Under the pieces are notes generated by a model. The model was not told the origin of the DNA and did no database searches. It saw only the letters and a program-made list of their open reading frames with translations. The translations under genes were made by a program, and so were the position numbers. From NCBI RefSeq assembly GCF_003989745.1, contig NZ_RZGS01000023.1, positions 1 through 38,291 of the forward strand: a stretch of 38,291 nucleotides of DNA, given 5' to 3'. The DNA comes from Legionella septentrionalis (GTDB taxonomy: Bacteria; Pseudomonadota; Gammaproteobacteria; Legionellales; Legionellaceae). Positions within the stretch are counted from its first letter, which is position 1. Each line of letters starts with the position of its first letter. This document shows, piece after piece, positions 1 through 7,712 of this stretch.

Positions 1-55
1 CTAGAAATTCAATTGCTTTAACTTTGAACTCTTTTGTGTAGATACTTCTGACCAT
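1..55 (-). CDS. IS3-family transposase OrfA, N-terminal fragment cut by window edge
   Basis: Read on the minus strand, an ATG at 55-53 opens 18 codons (MVRSIYTKEFKVKAIEFL) that run off the window. This is the usual opening of an IS3-family OrfA, the small helix-turn-helix protein made upstream of the OrfB integrase. An AAGGAG ribosome site lies just upstream (about 62-67). The rest of the element lies left of the window, so whether it is intact cannot be judged. The start of OrfA points away from the Sel1 gene, so the terminal repeat should lie near 70-120; I could not define it. Confidence 0.6.
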   Translation of the reverse strand, partial: MVRSIYTKEFKVKAIEFL

Positions 56-281
56 TGCTACTCCTTGTTGATGAGATTATATCTCTTAAACAAGGTGTAC
101 GGCTAATCGAGGAGGGATCAAGCTGTGCTTATCCCATTACAATTAAATAAGCATTACAAAATCGTGAACGAAAATATTATTATGTTTAAATAATTTCTCA
201 TTGAAATAATCAAATCGTTATTTTCAGCATAGGGGGATAAATACTAACTCGTATGATAATGAAAGAGGAACCGCCTCACAG

Positions 282-1310
282 CTAATCCTGTCTAACCAGA
301 GCCTGCAGGCGCTCTTGAGCTTGCAAGTGACCTTGCGCAGCAGCCTTTCGGAGCCACTTTATTGCTTCCATGCTATTTTGAGGAAGACTCACTCCATCAT
401 GATAAAGTGCAGCAAGCACATATTGAGCTTGGGGCAATCCTTGACTAGCAGCTAAATGAAACCATTTCAGAGCTTTTGTGTGATTTCGAATCACCCCTTT
501 GCCGTTAAGAAAGCCCATACCTATATTATATTGAGCCACAGCATCTCCTTGTTTCGCGGCCAGACGAAACCATTTCATCGCTTGAAAATCATCCTGTTGA
601 ACATTGCTCCCCGTTGCGTACATTAATCCAAGTGTTCGTTGAGCCATGAGATCGCCATGTTTGCCTGCTTTACGAAACCACTTAACTGCTTCCGTATCAT
701 TTTGCCGAACCCCCTTGCCTGTGACATACATAACTGCAAGATTATATTGGGCTATGGCATCTTCTTTCTCAGCTGCCTTGTGAAGCCATTTAAAAGCTTC
801 GACATAATTTTGTTGCCCATTTTCAGCAGTGGAATATAGGATGCCAAGACTACGTTCAGCCTCTGGAAATCCTTGTGCGGCTGCTTTATGAATCCACTTG
901 ATTGCTTCCCTATCGTTTTGCTGAGTACCCATACCTTTTTGATACATGACACCAAGATTTAATTGTGACACGGCATCATTTTGAAGAGCGGCTTTACGAA
1001 ACCATTGCATAGCCTTGCCATTATCCTGAGGGACCCCTTTGCCTGCAGCATACATCAAGCCAAGGTTGCGCTGGGCCATGGCTTCGCCTTGTTTCGCTGC
1101 CTTGCAAAACCATTTTACAGCTTCAGAGTCATTTTGTGTTACTCTTTTGCCAATCACATAATCTACACCCCGATTATTCCAGGCTGATGGGCTTTTATAC
1201 CCTATTATCACATTTTCTATGGGCTCTTTAATGACATTCACTATCCCAGAATAACTTCCCACACCAATAATAATTGCGGCTAAAACTAAGATGACAAGAC
1301 GTAAACGCAT
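282..1310 (-). CDS. Membrane-anchored or secreted Sel1-repeat protein
   Basis: The 342-residue product begins with a hydrophobic stretch (about residues 4-22) that can be a signal peptide or membrane anchor. From about residue 45 to 335 it is built of roughly eight Sel1-type alpha-helical repeats of about 36 residues, each with the pattern A-x-x-x-L-G-x-x-Y followed by G-x-G-V and A-x-K-W-F/L-x-K-A-A. Sel1 repeats are protein-interaction scaffolds; Legionella uses several (LpnE, EnhC, LidL) in host entry. Nothing here identifies the partner, and any virulence role is inference. The gene is free-standing on the minus strand with about 230 bases of non-coding sequence upstream, and lies next to an insertion sequence edge, so it may be cargo or flanking DNA. 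Confidence 0.85.
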   Translation of the reverse strand: MRLRLVILVLAAIIIGVGSYSGIVNVIKEPIENVIIGYKSPSAWNNRGVDYVIGKRVTQNDSEAVKWFCKAAKQGEAMAQRNLGLMYAAGKGVPQDNGKAMQWFRKAALQNDAVSQLNLGVMYQKGMGTQQNDREAIKWIHKAAAQGFPEAERSLGILYSTAENGQQNYVEAFKWLHKAAEKEDAIAQYNLAVMYVTGKGVRQNDTEAVKWFRKAGKHGDLMAQRTLGLMYATGSNVQQDDFQAMKWFRLAAKQGDAVAQYNIGMGFLNGKGVIRNHTKALKWFHLAASQGLPQAQYVLAALYHDGVSLPQNSMEAIKWLRKAAAQGHLQAQERLQALVRQD

Positions 1311-1543
1311 ACTAAACTAATCCTTGTTAGAGTCGTTAATAAAAACTAAAATGAGTCTCCAACCTCATAATAAGTTATTCTGTTGACTGAGCTCTATTAT
1401 GACAAAAAGGAATTATGCTATTAAAGATTGGGCATGTAAAAATTTTATGACAAAATAGTAAAAATAGATGAGCAAGAATAAGAATAGGAATCCCATGAAC
1501 GATATCACGTCATTTAAAATAAAAAAAATAGTCCTTCTTAAAA

Positions 1544-2563
1544 TTATTTTTGCGGTAATTTTTTATCGGTGCAAATGACTTGTAAACAGCCGAGTGTTTC
1601 AACCGCCGATAATCGCCTTACCAGTACGGCACGCCGTACCATACGTTGCACGCCGAGTGCTAAAGCCACCGTAACGACAGCAGGCAAGCCTTCAGGAATT
1701 GCAGCCACTGCAAGACTGACTGAACTCATGAACAAACTGAAGATAGGGATGTTACGTAAGAGACCTAAGCCAAAAATGGCAATGATAATGAAAAAGCAAA
1801 GCCACAATAGACGAGAACCCACTTGATTGAGTTTTTTCTGCAAAGGCGTTTCATCACGAGACGCTTCACCCAGCATTTTGGCAATGTGCCCCATTTCCGT
1901 TTGCATACCAGTCGCCACGACAAGCGCGCGACCTGTGCCATCGGCTATAGAGGTGCCCATAAACACCATGTTTTTACGATCGGCTAGAGGCGTTTCTTTA
2001 GCACAAATCTCTAGGTTTTTCGCGACTGGTATCGATTCTCCGGTGAGTGGTGCTTCATTGACTTTAAGCGCTGATAATTCAAAAAGGCGAGCATCGGAAG
2101 CGATTAAATCACCGCTTTCAAATAGAAGAATATCTCCTGGTACGATATCAGAAGCAGCTATCACCCTCACGCGGCCATCTCGCAACACGGTGGCTTTAGG
2201 AGCGGCCATTTGTTGAAGAGCAAGCATGGCGCGATCGGCACGATATTCTAAAACAAATCCAATGATGGCATTTAAAATGACAATGGCCAAAATGGCAATG
2301 GCATCGGCTTTTTCATCCAACAAAAAAGACACAACAACAGCACCTAAAAGCACCCAGGTGACCACACTTCCAAATTGCTGCAAAAAAATGAGGAAAGGAG
2401 ACGTTTTTTTCTGTTGACTCAGCAGGTTGAGTCCCACTTCTTTTAACCGCTGTTGTGCTTCTTTCTCAGATAGTCCTAAAGATAAGTCAGTTTCAAACAA
2501 CAATGCCATATCTGCAGGTGATTTTTCGTGCCACTGTTCTGCCATAACAGCCATCCTTTGCAT
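1544..2563 (-). pseudogene. P2-type cation-transporting ATPase, truncated at the phosphorylation site
   Basis: This 339-residue reading frame is the N-terminal third of a P-type ATPase of the P2 (Ca2+/PacL-like) branch. It has an N-terminal cation-ATPase domain (residues about 10-75), two membrane hairpins, the actuator loop with the PLTGES motif, and the PEGLP motif of TM4. It reads into the phosphorylation motif as I-C-T-D-K and then, instead of T-G-T-L-T, goes K-L-P-Q-K and stops. The nucleotide-binding and C-terminal membrane domains (about 550 residues) are absent downstream. The product cannot be phosphorylated and pumped, so I call it a pseudogene. The most likely start is the ATG giving MAEQWHEK (residue 7 of the longest frame), preceded by AAAGGA. 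Confidence 0.85.
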
Positions 2564-2693
2564 TCACTCACCCATTAGTCGGTGAGCACCATTTTACCCC
2601 ATTTTTTTAGTATCTAAGCGCTCTTATTACAAAAAATCGGCATCTTTCATATTTACTCTTTACTCTTTGAAATCCAATAAAAAGATTTTAGTG

Positions 2694-2837
2694 TTAGCGA
2701 CCACCGCCACCATGCCCTACATGGCCTTGAGCGACATGCTCTTCCAGACTTTCAGTATTTTTACCGGTAGTGCCACTATTCATACAAGCAGTAAGTATCA
2801 AGCAACATGCCAAAACCATCCAATGACTTGGTTTCAT
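2694..2837 (-). CDS. Small His/Gly-tailed lipoprotein (47 aa)
   Basis: This short gene encodes 47 residues. The N-terminus MKPSHWMVLACCLILTAC carries a signal peptide ending in a lipobox (L-T-A-C, Cys18), so the mature lipoprotein has about 30 residues. The tail holds four His (EHVAQGHVGHGGGGR), which would suit weak metal binding in the periplasm; that role is inference. AAGGA lies about 11 bases ahead of the ATG, and a sigma70-like promoter is just upstream. It lies upstream of the broken P2 ATPase on the same strand. A second lipoprotein of the same design (Cys in LTSC, His-rich tail) occurs at 7279-7449 beside another P-type ATPase. Confidence 0.7.
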   Translation of the reverse strand: MKPSHWMVLACCLILTACMNSGTTGKNTESLEEHVAQGHVGHGGGGR

Positions 2838-2876
2838 AATGTATTTTCATCCTTGATTTTAAAATGAAATAATTAC

Positions 2877-2905
2877 AATATAGGCTCTTTTCTGATAAAA
2901 GACAA
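2877..2905 (-). promoter_or_regulatory. Sigma70-like promoter for the 47-aa lipoprotein
   Basis: On the minus strand TTGTCT (2905-2900) and TATATT (2882-2877) are separated by exactly 17 bases, and the lipoprotein ATG follows about 40 bases downstream. Seen in sequence; activity is inferred. Confidence 0.5.
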
Positions 2906-2958
2906 AGTAGCGCTATGCTTTTGACAACGTCTTTTGCGTCTTACGTTAATTCAAAGAC

Positions 2959-3144
2959 TTAGTTTGTGAAAGCATCTCTACTAATTGATGGAACATACGA
3001 CATCAACCTCGTTCTCCCAATCCAACAGCTCGGTAAGATTACGTTATTCATCATCCTCATTTTTTTGATAAATGACCTACCGTTTTCTCTTTCCCCTTCA
3101 CTACTGTCCTTAATCAAATCTACTAATTTTTTTATAGCACTCAT
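2959..3144 (-). CDS. Hypothetical 61-aa protein, possibly a remnant
   Basis: An ATG with TGGAAG about 7 bases upstream opens MSAIKKLVDLIKDSSEGERENG and continues for 61 codons. The first half is charged and helix-like, as in a real protein. The second half (from about residue 33) is less protein-like, while another frame there reads NLTELLDWENEVDVVCSIN, which suggests a frameshift near 3050. I do not recognise the family. A plus-strand frame over the same bases is poorer and I treat it as a shadow. Confidence 0.3.
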   Translation of the reverse strand: MSAIKKLVDLIKDSSEGERENGRSFIKKMRMMNNVILPSCWIGRTRLMSYVPSISRDAFTN

Positions 3145-3264
3145 GAAGGCTTCCAAATCAATGAAAAATCCCACAATGGTGACCCAAAATAAGTCTACTT
3201 ATCAAATATTCATAATGCAAACTCGTCTAAGCAATTAAATAATCCCTATGCTATTTAGCAATCC

Positions 3265-3365
3265 ATGATATCATTCTATTAACTGATTGAGGTGTATAGT
3301 CAACCCACAAGGACTATAAGAAAAATATCTCATAACCATTTGATTGTCTTGGAGACCGGAGTATC
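3265..3365 (+). promoter_or_regulatory. Upstream control region, copy A of a duplicated promoter segment
   Basis: The 101 bases ahead of the HVHP-protein start share blocks, in the same order and spacing, with 15747-15846: ATGATATCATTCTATT then ACTGAT, later ACTATAAGAAA, and then ACC..TTG.TT.TCTTGGAGA directly before the start codon. The first block contains the 10-base palindrome ATGATATCAT, a possible operator. GGAG sequences at 3350-3361 serve as ribosome site. The shared order shows common descent; the regulator is unknown. Confidence 0.55.
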
Positions 3366-4223
3366 TTGATAAAATTGGCCACCCTCTTAATGAGCTTATT
3401 ATTAATCAATTTATATCATTCTATCGCTACAGCATCCAATGCCCATTATCATTCTGTGAAAAATCATGCCACCCAGATTTTGAAATCAACGAATAACTCT
3501 ACCATACGATTATCCATTCAAGAGATAATTGATAAAAAGAACCAGAAACTGATATTAATCAAGCTAATAGACATGAAAAACAATAAACCAGTCACCTCCA
3601 ACGACTTGATTGAAGCGCATACACAAAAGATTCATTTGTTGATTATTGATGACAGTCTCACAGACTACAGCCATGTCCATCCAGTCGAAACAGCTACCCC
3701 TGGTGTCTATCAATTTGAATGGCAACCAACTTTTGAAAAAGCCTCCTATCGGGCATGGGCCGATTTATTACCAACCAATACCAAAACTCAAGAATACGTA
3801 ATTGCTGATTTTCCATTGACAAAAACCATGAAAAAAACAGAAAATCATATAGACCGGCACCCATTCTCTGAAAGTACTGTCGATGGTTACACTTTCAAAT
3901 TGTCTTTTGATAAAACACCATTACATGCGAGTAAACCAGCCATGGGGAAAATTGATATTACTGATGCTAAAGGAAAATCAGTTCATACCTTAGAGCCGAT
4001 TATGGGAGCTTATGCTCATATTGTTGGTTTTAATGAAGATTTTAAAACGGTAATCCATGTTCATCCCATGGGCAAAGAACCAATAAAAACTTCTGAGAGA
4101 GGAGGGCCTGAATTGCAATTTCATGTGGAACCTAATAAAGCTGGCTTTATTAAACTGTTTGCCCAAGTACAAATTAATGGAAAAACTCTGTTCGTCCCCT
4201 TCGGAGTCACAGTAAACAGATAG
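3366..4223 (+). CDS. Secreted two-domain protein with duplicated HVHP motifs
   Basis: The start is a TTG preceded by GGAG; the 285-residue product has a signal peptide (residues 1-23, cleavage after IATA). Two beta-rich domains follow: one ends at YSHVHP (residues 101-106) and the other has YAHIVGF (216-222) and VIHVHPMG (229-236), followed by F-H-V-E-P-x-K-A-G and an immunoglobulin-like final strand. The paired His motifs resemble those of periplasmic YtkA/FixH-like and copper-handling proteins, so metal binding outside the inner membrane is a fair inference, supported by the metal pumps in the same island. It appears monocistronic. A truncated relative with the same promoter lies at 15847. 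I cannot assign a substrate. Confidence 0.7.
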   Translation: MIKLATLLMSLLLINLYHSIATASNAHYHSVKNHATQILKSTNNSTIRLSIQEIIDKKNQKLILIKLIDMKNNKPVTSNDLIEAHTQKIHLLIIDDSLTDYSHVHPVETATPGVYQFEWQPTFEKASYRAWADLLPTNTKTQEYVIADFPLTKTMKKTENHIDRHPFSESTVDGYTFKLSFDKTPLHASKPAMGKIDITDAKGKSVHTLEPIMGAYAHIVGFNEDFKTVIHVHPMGKEPIKTSERGGPELQFHVEPNKAGFIKLFAQVQINGKTLFVPFGVTVNR

Positions 4224-4504
4224 CTTGCTCAATCCTTTCCCACACGGGTGATAAGAAACACTTTGATAACAATTTGTCCTCCTCCGAACATGGGATCCTA
4301 GTTCTCTGCACCCAATTCTTTAGGGACAATGAAAAATTATTTAGAAGGGCATGATCGGATCTATTTTAGGAAGTAATTGTAGAAAGAGTGGGGAACATAT
4401 CCCCCATAAGAGAGTATGCCTTGAAAAAAGAACAGAATAAACAAAGCATCTGTTCTCCAAAGTTGAATTTTTATTGGAACTAATCATAAAAGTTCATAAA
4501 CAAA

Positions 4505-5302
4505 TTAGAAAGGAAAAGGAGGTAACTGATTCCTATCTCTAAGCCAGAACGGATGATGCCACTCTTCATAGATGGAAACGGGCATTTTGCTTTGCTTAAA
4601 TTCATCAAAAGATAAGTCGCAAAGAAACCATTTAAGGAATTCCGCGCAAGTTTCCGGACTTATTAATTGACCGGACTGATAAGCCTCATCAAACATTTTA
4701 TGTAAATGAAATGAAATCGTTTCTCTTAAAATTTTTTGAATTCTTGTATCCACTTCTCCTGGAATAACACAAGACACACCAATATTTTTCTCTTCTAACT
4801 CTTTTCTCACAATAGCAGTTACTTCATCCAAACCCGCTTTACTGGCACAGTATGTTGAACTTTCTTTAAGTTTCAGAGTGGCAGCTCTTGATGTAACAAA
4901 TAAAATCCGAGACTTCTCAGGCATCTGCGCGGCAAGTAGTGCCGTAAGTTTCATTGGAGCTAATAAATTAACCTGAAAAACTTCGTCAATACTGTCACAA
5001 TCGTATTCGGTCAACGGACGTGGAGGACTTTTCATTCCTGCATTTTGAACTAAAAGATGAAGCGGTATTCCAGATTCATTAATAATTTTAGCAACCTGTT
5101 CGATATCACTATTGTGAGTAAAATTCGATTGAATGGGAACAAAACAAGGAAATAGCGCTTTAGTATCCTCTAAGCTGCTCACATCCCTTCCTGTTCCATA
5201 GACAACCCAGCCATCACCTAAAAGAATTTTAGCGAGTTCAAGACCAATTCCATGGCTGGCTCCGGTCACTAATGCAGCCTTATTATTGTTGATGTTCGTC
5301 AT
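4505..5302 (-). CDS. Short-chain dehydrogenase/reductase (SDR)
   Basis: The product is a classical SDR: a nucleotide-binding TGASHGIG motif near residue 14, N-A-G near residue 90, a catalytic Ser in the VTSRAA strand, and Y-x-x-x-K as YCASK near residue 150. About 265 residues is normal for the family. The chosen ATG has AAGGA seven bases ahead; a TTG 16 codons further upstream keeps the frame open but lacks a ribosome site. The substrate cannot be read from sequence. It lies directly downstream of the remnant of a phosphotransferase-like gene on the same strand, with which it may once have formed an operon. Confidence 0.85.
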   Translation of the reverse strand: MTNINNNKAALVTGASHGIGLELAKILLGDGWVVYGTGRDVSSLEDTKALFPCFVPIQSNFTHNSDIEQVAKIINESGIPLHLLVQNAGMKSPPRPLTEYDCDSIDEVFQVNLLAPMKLTALLAAQMPEKSRILFVTSRAATLKLKESSTYCASKAGLDEVTAIVRKELEEKNIGVSCVIPGEVDTRIQKILRETISFHLHKMFDEAYQSGQLISPETCAEFLKWFLCDLSFDEFKQSKMPVSIYEEWHHPFWLRDRNQLPPFPF

Positions 5303-5362
5303 GAAGCATTCCTTGAAACTTAAGTTACTTTCGTGCGGTATGGTAATCAAAGTTGGCGAAAG

Positions 5363-5695
5363 TTAAAAGGTTATTCCTAATTCATGTGTTACTAATTGAG
5401 TTAATTCTGGAATACTCGCCTTGACTTGAATAATAGTAGGTAAAACCTGAAGCACCTGCTCAATACCAATGTCCTGCTGCTCTTTATCAGAACTAAAAGA
5501 ACGGTTTATATTATATACTAGCCAATTGATCCAATTGCCAAGAACACCATAAAAAGCAGCTTCCAAATGATCCTGATTTATTGTTATTCCAGAAGACGCA
5601 TATGTTTTTAGCATTTTTATAAATAAAGTTTTATTAAACAGCGGAGTAGTAATTCCACTCCAATCAAGAGCACCTACTAAGAAAAAACTAAAATT
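5363..5695 (-). pseudogene. C-terminal remnant, possibly of an aminoglycoside/choline phosphotransferase-like protein
   Basis: The frame is open from about 5695 with no plausible start. It begins with ...LVGALDWSGITTPLF, which recalls the D-W (metal-binding Asp) segment of APH-fold kinases, then continues with a helical tail through residues such as GVLGNWINWLVYN and ends normally. An in-frame stop lies just upstream (about 5696-5698), so the first two thirds of the kinase are missing. A shorter 83-codon frame from an internal ATG (5614) exists but has no good ribosome site. The APH assignment rests on one motif and on tail composition, so it is tentative; that it is 5'-truncated is more secure. 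Confidence 0.5.
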
Positions 5696-5797
5696 TTAAA
5701 AAAATCGATAATCAACGTCTATTTTTCAATAATACATATACAGAAAAGTACTCTATAATTAACAAATAAATGGAGACTAATCGAAAGGAAAAATTTT

Positions 5798-5995
5798 ATG
5801 CTTAGAGATATCGTTCTATTTTTTGCGGGATTTGAATTTTTTCATACGATGGCACACGTCTTTTTTGCATTTTTAGTTCCGTTAGACCTTAAATTTATGA
5901 CTCTGACTCCCACTTTAAATACTTGGTCAATTGTTATCAATGCCCTGATTACTCTAGCTCTTCTTTGGTGGGCAAAACGATTACGAAGTAAGTAG
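5798..5995 (+). CDS. Small inner-membrane protein (65 aa)
   Basis: AAAGGA lies nine bases ahead of the ATG. The 65-residue product has two hydrophobic segments (about residues 5-28 and 42-59) and a basic end (WWAKRLRSK), as in a two-pass inner-membrane protein with its C-terminus in the cytoplasm. The first segment carries His16 and His20 (FFHTMAHVFF), which is unusual in a membrane helix. It sits 30 bases upstream of the DUF302 remnant on the same strand, so the two were probably cotranscribed. A TATAAT hexamer at 5754-5759 may be the -10 box, but I see no good -35. Function unknown. Confidence 0.65.
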   Translation: MLRDIVLFFAGFEFFHTMAHVFFAFLVPLDLKFMTLTPTLNTWSIVINALITLALLWWAKRLRSK

Positions 5996-6025
5996 TTATC
6001 TATCAAAACCCAATTAGGAAGAAAA

Positions 6026-6347
6026 ATGAATAATATTAAATATGGATTTGGAAAAAAGACATTGTATTCATTTGATGATGCAATTAAAAAGGTTACCGAC
6101 GAACTACAAAAAGAGGGATTTGGAGTTCTTACAAATATTGATGTGTCAGCAACCCTGATTAGAAAAAGAACCATCTATTGGTTTGCTTCTACCCTGTAAT
6201 GTAGTTGTACCCCAAGATAATACAGGCATAGTGTATATTGAATTCATGGATCCGCAAGCGGTATTAGAATTGGTCAGCAATCCTGAAATTAATCAGATCG
6301 CTAGTGAAGTCAGGAAACGACTGGAGAGGGTATTAAACGCATTATAA
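6026..6347 (+). pseudogene. DUF302-domain protein gene with internal deletion and frameshift
   Basis: The first frame reads MNNIKYGFGKKTLYSFDDAI...GFGVLTNIDVSATLI, the start of a DUF302 protein, and then passes into junk and stops at about 6199. From about 6172 a second frame reads PSIGLLLPCNVVV, then MDPQAVLELVSNPEI and SEVRKRLERVLNAL before a stop at 6345-6347, the normal end of the domain. The segment expected between these parts (about 20-25 residues, the central part of the family) is missing and the frames differ by one, so one deletion explains both. The gene cannot make an intact DUF302 protein. Confidence 0.85.
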
Positions 6348-6361
6348 TTACTCATCTACGG

Positions 6362-7022
6362 TTAAGATTTTAACATACGAAGACCACTTGCAATAACAAT
6401 AAGCTCACTGATTTCATGAGCTAAAACTGCTATCGGCAACGTAAAATAACCTGTTACTGCCCCGACAACAAGAGAGCCAATTACAATAATAGAAAGTCCC
6501 AAATTTTGTAAAATTATATTCCAAGTTCGACGACTAAATTCGATAAGATAAGGTAATTTTAATAAATTATCCCCCATTAAGGCTACATCCGCAGTTTCTA
6601 ATGCGACACCGGTTCCGACAGCACCCATAGCAACTTCTACATGAGCTGCTGCGAGTGCTGGAGCATCATTTACTCCATCACCAACCATCATTACCTTACC
6701 GTAACGTCTTTCCAGTTCTTCAACTTTTCTTGTCTTATCTTCTGGTGATAAATCAGAGAATACTTCATCTACACCCGCTTGTTCGCCAATTGACGTGGCA
6801 GTTAACAAATTATCTCCTGTGAGCATAACCACACGTTCAATACCCATCGATTTTAGGTTAGATAACCATATGCCTGGCTGTTGGTCTTAGAGGATCGGCA
6901 AATGCAATTAAACCGAGGATTCCCTTATCAGTTCCTAATAATACGACTGTCTTTCCAGCAGCCTGTAATTTGTTTATTTCATGAGTTAAAGTTTCTATCA
7001 ATAGACCAATATCATTATAAAG
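6362..7022 (-). pseudogene. P1B-type heavy-metal ATPase, 5'-truncated and frameshifted
   Basis: The 3' part (from 6847) holds MLTGDN, the MVGDGVNDAPAL hinge and the last membrane helices ending AHEISELIVIASGLRML. The His-Glu in the final helix recalls the P1B-4 subgroup more than the Zn/Cd P1B-2 type. Upstream, in another frame (about 7022-6866), the sequence continues sensibly as LTHEINKLQAAGKTVVLL and FADPLRPTARHMV, so one extra base near 6864 breaks the frame. Upstream of about 7022 similarity to ATPase ends abruptly: the other two thirds, including the DKTGTLT site, are missing. It is therefore doubly dead. The broken end abuts the stop of the 57-aa membrane protein. Confidence 0.85.
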
Positions 7023-7090
7023 AACTGGAAGGATGGATTAAAAATGAGTTACTGCCAACTAACGGATCGTATTCCGAAGTGCTAGGTCAA

Positions 7091-7264
7091 TTAATGAAGT
7101 TTAAATGATACTCCATGTAAAAAAATAGCAAGCATGATAAGAAAACTCACTAAGGAAATAATAAAAGATAATTTTTGCTTATTTTTTTGAAAATAAATCA
7201 TAAGACTGAATAAAATAATGAGAAAAACAACAAACATGCCTAATACCCAAGCATTTATTATCAC
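7091..7264 (-). CDS. Small membrane protein (57 aa), partner of upstream lipoprotein
   Basis: A GTG start (7264) with TTAGGA seven bases upstream opens 57 codons: a first hydrophobic helix (about residues 6-24), a basic QKNKQK turn, and a second helix (about 33-50) ending LHGVSFKLH. It is a two-helix inner-membrane protein with a cytoplasmic loop. It starts 14 bases after the stop of the lipoprotein gene, which strongly suggests one operon. I do not recognise the family. Because the gene is short and starts with GTG, it is easily missed. Confidence 0.6.
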   Translation of the reverse strand: MIINAWVLGMFVVFLIILFSLMIYFQKNKQKLSFIISLVSFLIMLAIFLHGVSFKLH

Positions 7265-7278
7265 TTTTATTCCTAATT

Positions 7279-7449
7279 CTAGTCGTTATAATAATCATGC
7301 TCATGCTGAGCGTTTCCACCCGAACCTTTATTATGGCCACTTTCAGAATGTGCTCCAGAAGCAGGTTGTGTTTGAGTGCATGAAGTTAATCCAAATCCTG
7401 AAATAAGAATACCTATCAGTAAGAACATCTTAAATCTTGGCATAGTCAT
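7279..7449 (-). CDS. Small His-rich lipoprotein (56 aa)
   Basis: The product MTMPRFKMFLLIGILISGFG-LTSC has a signal peptide and lipobox (Cys24 in this start), then a short polar mature part with four His and a final H-E-H-D-Y-Y-N-D. GGAG lies five bases ahead of the chosen ATG (7449); an ATG seven codons upstream is in frame but poorer. It follows cadA on the same strand after about 260 bases and is followed by the 57-aa membrane protein. Its design mirrors the 47-aa lipoprotein at 2694. Periplasmic metal binding is inferred from composition and context only. Confidence 0.7.
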   Translation of the reverse strand: MTMPRFKMFLLIGILISGFGLTSCTQTQPASGAHSESGHNKGSGGNAQHEHDYYND

Positions 7450-7712
7450 TACATCTCCATATATAATCATAAAAAAAATTCACCTTACTACATTGGAAAA
7501 TAAAATACCTCATATACTAACATAATAAATACCCACTTTGATGAGGGTAAAAATCAATTATTTTACTTCATTAATAATTACAATAAGATTAAAACATTTA
7601 GTTTTGTAATGGATTTATGCTAATGAGCCATCAAATACCAAAATTGACTCATTTCCATCCTTTACTTTAAAAATATCTTAGACTTACGTTATTTTATTAA
7701 CTACTTTCTTGA

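Noticed and set aside
2966-3238. Plus-strand 90-codon frame
   Set aside because: It lies over the minus-strand candidate, lacks a ribosome site and its hydrophobic runs are those expected from the complement.
4224-4504. Possible gene or terminator between the HVHP protein and the SDR gene
   Set aside because: No frame with a start and ribosome site; the TGGGG/CCCCA hairpin near 4390-4407 lacks a T-run.
6881-7108. Plus-strand 75-codon frame as an intact gene
   Set aside because: Its first part is the complement of the P1B ATPase remnant; only the last 30 codons look protein-like, so I report it only as a possible tail.
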